A stretch of 64,000 nucleotides of DNA, taken from NCBI RefSeq assembly GCF_003443895.1, contig NZ_QQOA01000025.1, positions 49,357 to 113,356 of the forward strand. The letters run 5' to 3'. This stretch comes from Paraburkholderia phosphatilytica (lineage in GTDB: Bacteria > Pseudomonadota > Gammaproteobacteria > Burkholderiales > Burkholderiaceae). A program made the translations under genes and the position numbers. Shown here in pieces: positions 62,815 through 64,000 of the stretch (position 1 is its first letter; every line of letters starts with the position of its first letter). The notes below the pieces were generated by a model that saw only the letters and a list, made by a program, of their open reading frames with translations, searched no databases and had not been told where the DNA came from.

Positions 62815-63423
62815 TCACGCCGCGGCCTGACGTCGCTCGCGCGCGGCCGGTGCGCCATTTCGGATGCGCAGCACGGTCTGCCGCGACGTATTGAAGCGCC
62901 GGGCGATTTCCGCGACCGGCAGGCCCTTGTGCAACAGCGCGAGCACGCTCTTGCGCTCCTCGGCGGACAGTGCCGGTGGCCGGCCTGGCCGGCGTCCGAG
63001 CGAACGCGCGACGGAGATGCTTTCCTTGCTGAGCGATTGCCGCGCGTTTGTGTCGAGCTGCACGAGCGAGCGCAGCGCGCGGACCACTGCGGGTTCGGAT
63101 CGCGACGCGAGATTGACGCGACCGATGTCCAGACAGAAGAGCCGCAGTTCGGCGGTGCGGCAACGGTCGATGGTGGCCAGCACGTCGCGGGTGCTGCAGC
63201 CGAGGCACGCGAGGCTTATCGAGACGATCACGTCGTCGCGCACCGCGCGGCGCAGCAGCCCGCGCAGTTGCGGCCGTTCGGCGGCGGCAGTGAAGGGCGG
63301 CACGCTGTCGATCGCGATGCGGCCAAGATCGACGGGGTAGCCGGCCCGGTCCACCCGGATCAGGTCTGCCTCGGGAAAATGGCGATCGCCCGGCCGGTTC
63401 GCATAAATGTAGGTCCGCTGCAA
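62815..63423 (-). CDS. Serine-recombinase-like protein, catalytic residues lost
   Basis: A 202-residue protein with a resolvase/invertase layout: an N-terminal catalytic-like domain and a C-terminal Hin-type helix-turn-helix (LPVAEIARRFNTSRQTVLRI) after a GRRPGRPPALSAEER linker. The start is TTG 63423 with AGGAG seven bases upstream. The active-site region reads TYIYANRPGDRHF where resolvases have Y.R.S, and the usual LDRLGR is ACLGCSTRD, so the nucleophilic serine and key arginines are missing. It is therefore likely a DNA-binding protein derived from a recombinase, not an active enzyme. Confidence 0.75.
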   Translation of the reverse strand: MQRTYIYANRPGDRHFPEADLIRVDRAGYPVDLGRIAIDSVPPFTAAAERPQLRGLLRRAVRDDVIVSISLACLGCSTRDVLATIDRCRTAELRLFCLDIGRVNLASRSEPAVVRALRSLVQLDTNARQSLSKESISVARSLGRRPGRPPALSAEERKSVLALLHKGLPVAEIARRFNTSRQTVLRIRNGAPAARERRQAAA

Positions 63424-63881
63424 CCTCGGTCTCCTGATGGGGCGGGCAGCTTTCGGCACGCTCGCGTTCGCGACGAGTGTCACGCGCGGCGCGCAATTTG
63501 CATGCCGTTGCACGGTCCGTCGAACGACACATCCGGTTGCGCGGCCATGCTTTCCACTGGATTGTAGTGCCCCCGCGCGAGGTCCGGAATACCGGCGTGC
63601 AAAGTCGTTCGGGGTGCACGCGGCCTGGCGGATCCGCATCGGCGCGACCCGCCAGCGCGTGTCCGGAACGGCCGGGTATTGGACGATCTGGTTGAAAAAA
63701 TGGGCTGCTACGATCGATTATCGATGCGCTGGCCCGAGATTGCGGATTGGGGACCAGAGCATGCCGGGAACGGGGCGGGCGGGCCGGGCAGCGGGGCCGG
63801 CGACAAAGGCATCCGGATAGCACCACGGGAGAATGAAATGAACGCGTCCCACCCCGTGACCGAGTGAGGGAAAAAGGAAGG
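63424..63881. other. Intergenic, no gene seen
   Basis: About 460 bases between the recombinase-like gene and the IS110-type element. Open frames are short and without coding bias. The last part (63837-63867) has an ATG frame of nine codons only. It may contain the insertion target, but the element's left boundary cannot be fixed. Confidence 0.4.
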
Positions 63882-64000
63882 GTGGATCCTCACGGGCCAA
63901 CGGAATCGAAGTGCGCAGGTGGAAAATGCAAGCATTTCCCGGCAACCGGAGGATCCACGATGAACAGTATCGCAGTGGGCGTTGACATCGCCAGGCAGGT
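63882..64000 (+). mobile_element. Left part of an IS110-family insertion element
   Basis: The non-coding segment before the transposase start carries a 10-base inverted repeat, GTGGATCCTC at 63882-63891 and GAGGATCCAC at 63949-63958, and a second near-palindrome around GGAAAATGCAAGCATTTCC. IS110-family elements have a structured leader that is transcribed as a bridge RNA; this segment is a candidate for that. The element continues beyond the window, and its left end is not certain. Confidence 0.55.
63960..64000 (+). CDS. IS110-family transposase, 5' end only
   Basis: Only the first 13 codons are in the window: MNSIAVGVDIARQ. The VGVDIA-(K/R)-Q sequence is the usual start of the DEDD transposase domain of IS110-family elements, and its aspartate is the first catalytic acid. 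GGAGG lies just before the ATG. The rest is cut off by the window edge. Confidence 0.7.
   Translation, partial: MNSIAVGVDIARQ

Overview
The window is about 64 kb of GC-rich chromosome from a betaproteobacterium, most likely a Burkholderia/Paraburkholderia-type organism. The grounds are the strong GC bias at third codon positions, the dense mix of c-di-GMP enzymes, histidine kinases and ABC transporters, and families common in that group (DUF4148, SfnB-like sulfur oxidoreductases, 5-oxoprolinase with DUF1445). This assignment is an inference; no rRNA, tRNA or other phylogenetic marker is present. I see no CRISPR array, prophage or replication origin.

Layout. 1-3.8 kb: small accessory genes, including a HigA antitoxin whose HigB toxin gene is frameshifted, a possible fimbrial-type secreted protein and a membrane protein in more A/T-rich DNA. 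4.1-5.4 kb: deoA. 6.0-22.5 kb: a signalling block with a six-PAS histidine kinase, a winged-helix/TolB/TPR regulator, an operon of a degenerate CHASE3-GGDEF protein plus an intact diguanylate cyclase, a periplasmic binding protein translationally coupled to a histidine kinase, a GGDEF-EAL protein, and a GAF-GGDEF protein with a broken active site but a kept I-site. No response-regulator gene with a REC domain accompanies these kinases. 22.5-23.5 kb: an orphan Rieske protein and a small exported protein. 23.6-30.8 kb: a LysR gene divergent from a DUF1445 / MFS / 5-oxoprolinase operon, probably for 5-oxoproline or D-glutamate use.

30.8-33.2 kb: small hypotheticals. 33.3-36.0 kb: a three-gene leftward operon, in my view the most novel item: a protein combining a cyclic-nucleotide-binding domain, a winged helix and a FliG-C-like module, followed by MotA-like and MotB-like stator genes, with no other flagellar gene nearby. 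36.3-54.6 kb: a large organosulfur-type cluster with two ribose-type ABC transporters, three SfnB/DszC-like flavoproteins, two DszA/NtaA-like FMN monooxygenases, a sulfonate-type binding protein, an MFS transporter and two further binding proteins. The monooxygenases need a flavin reductase, which is not in the window.

54.6-58.4 kb: two short-chain dehydrogenases, a DUF2795 protein and a cation/proton antiporter. 58.5-62.7 kb: a CheB-CheR-PAS-histidine kinase-receiver fusion. 62.8-64.0 kb: a serine-recombinase-like protein that seems to have lost its catalytic residues, then the left part of an IS110-family element cut by the window edge.
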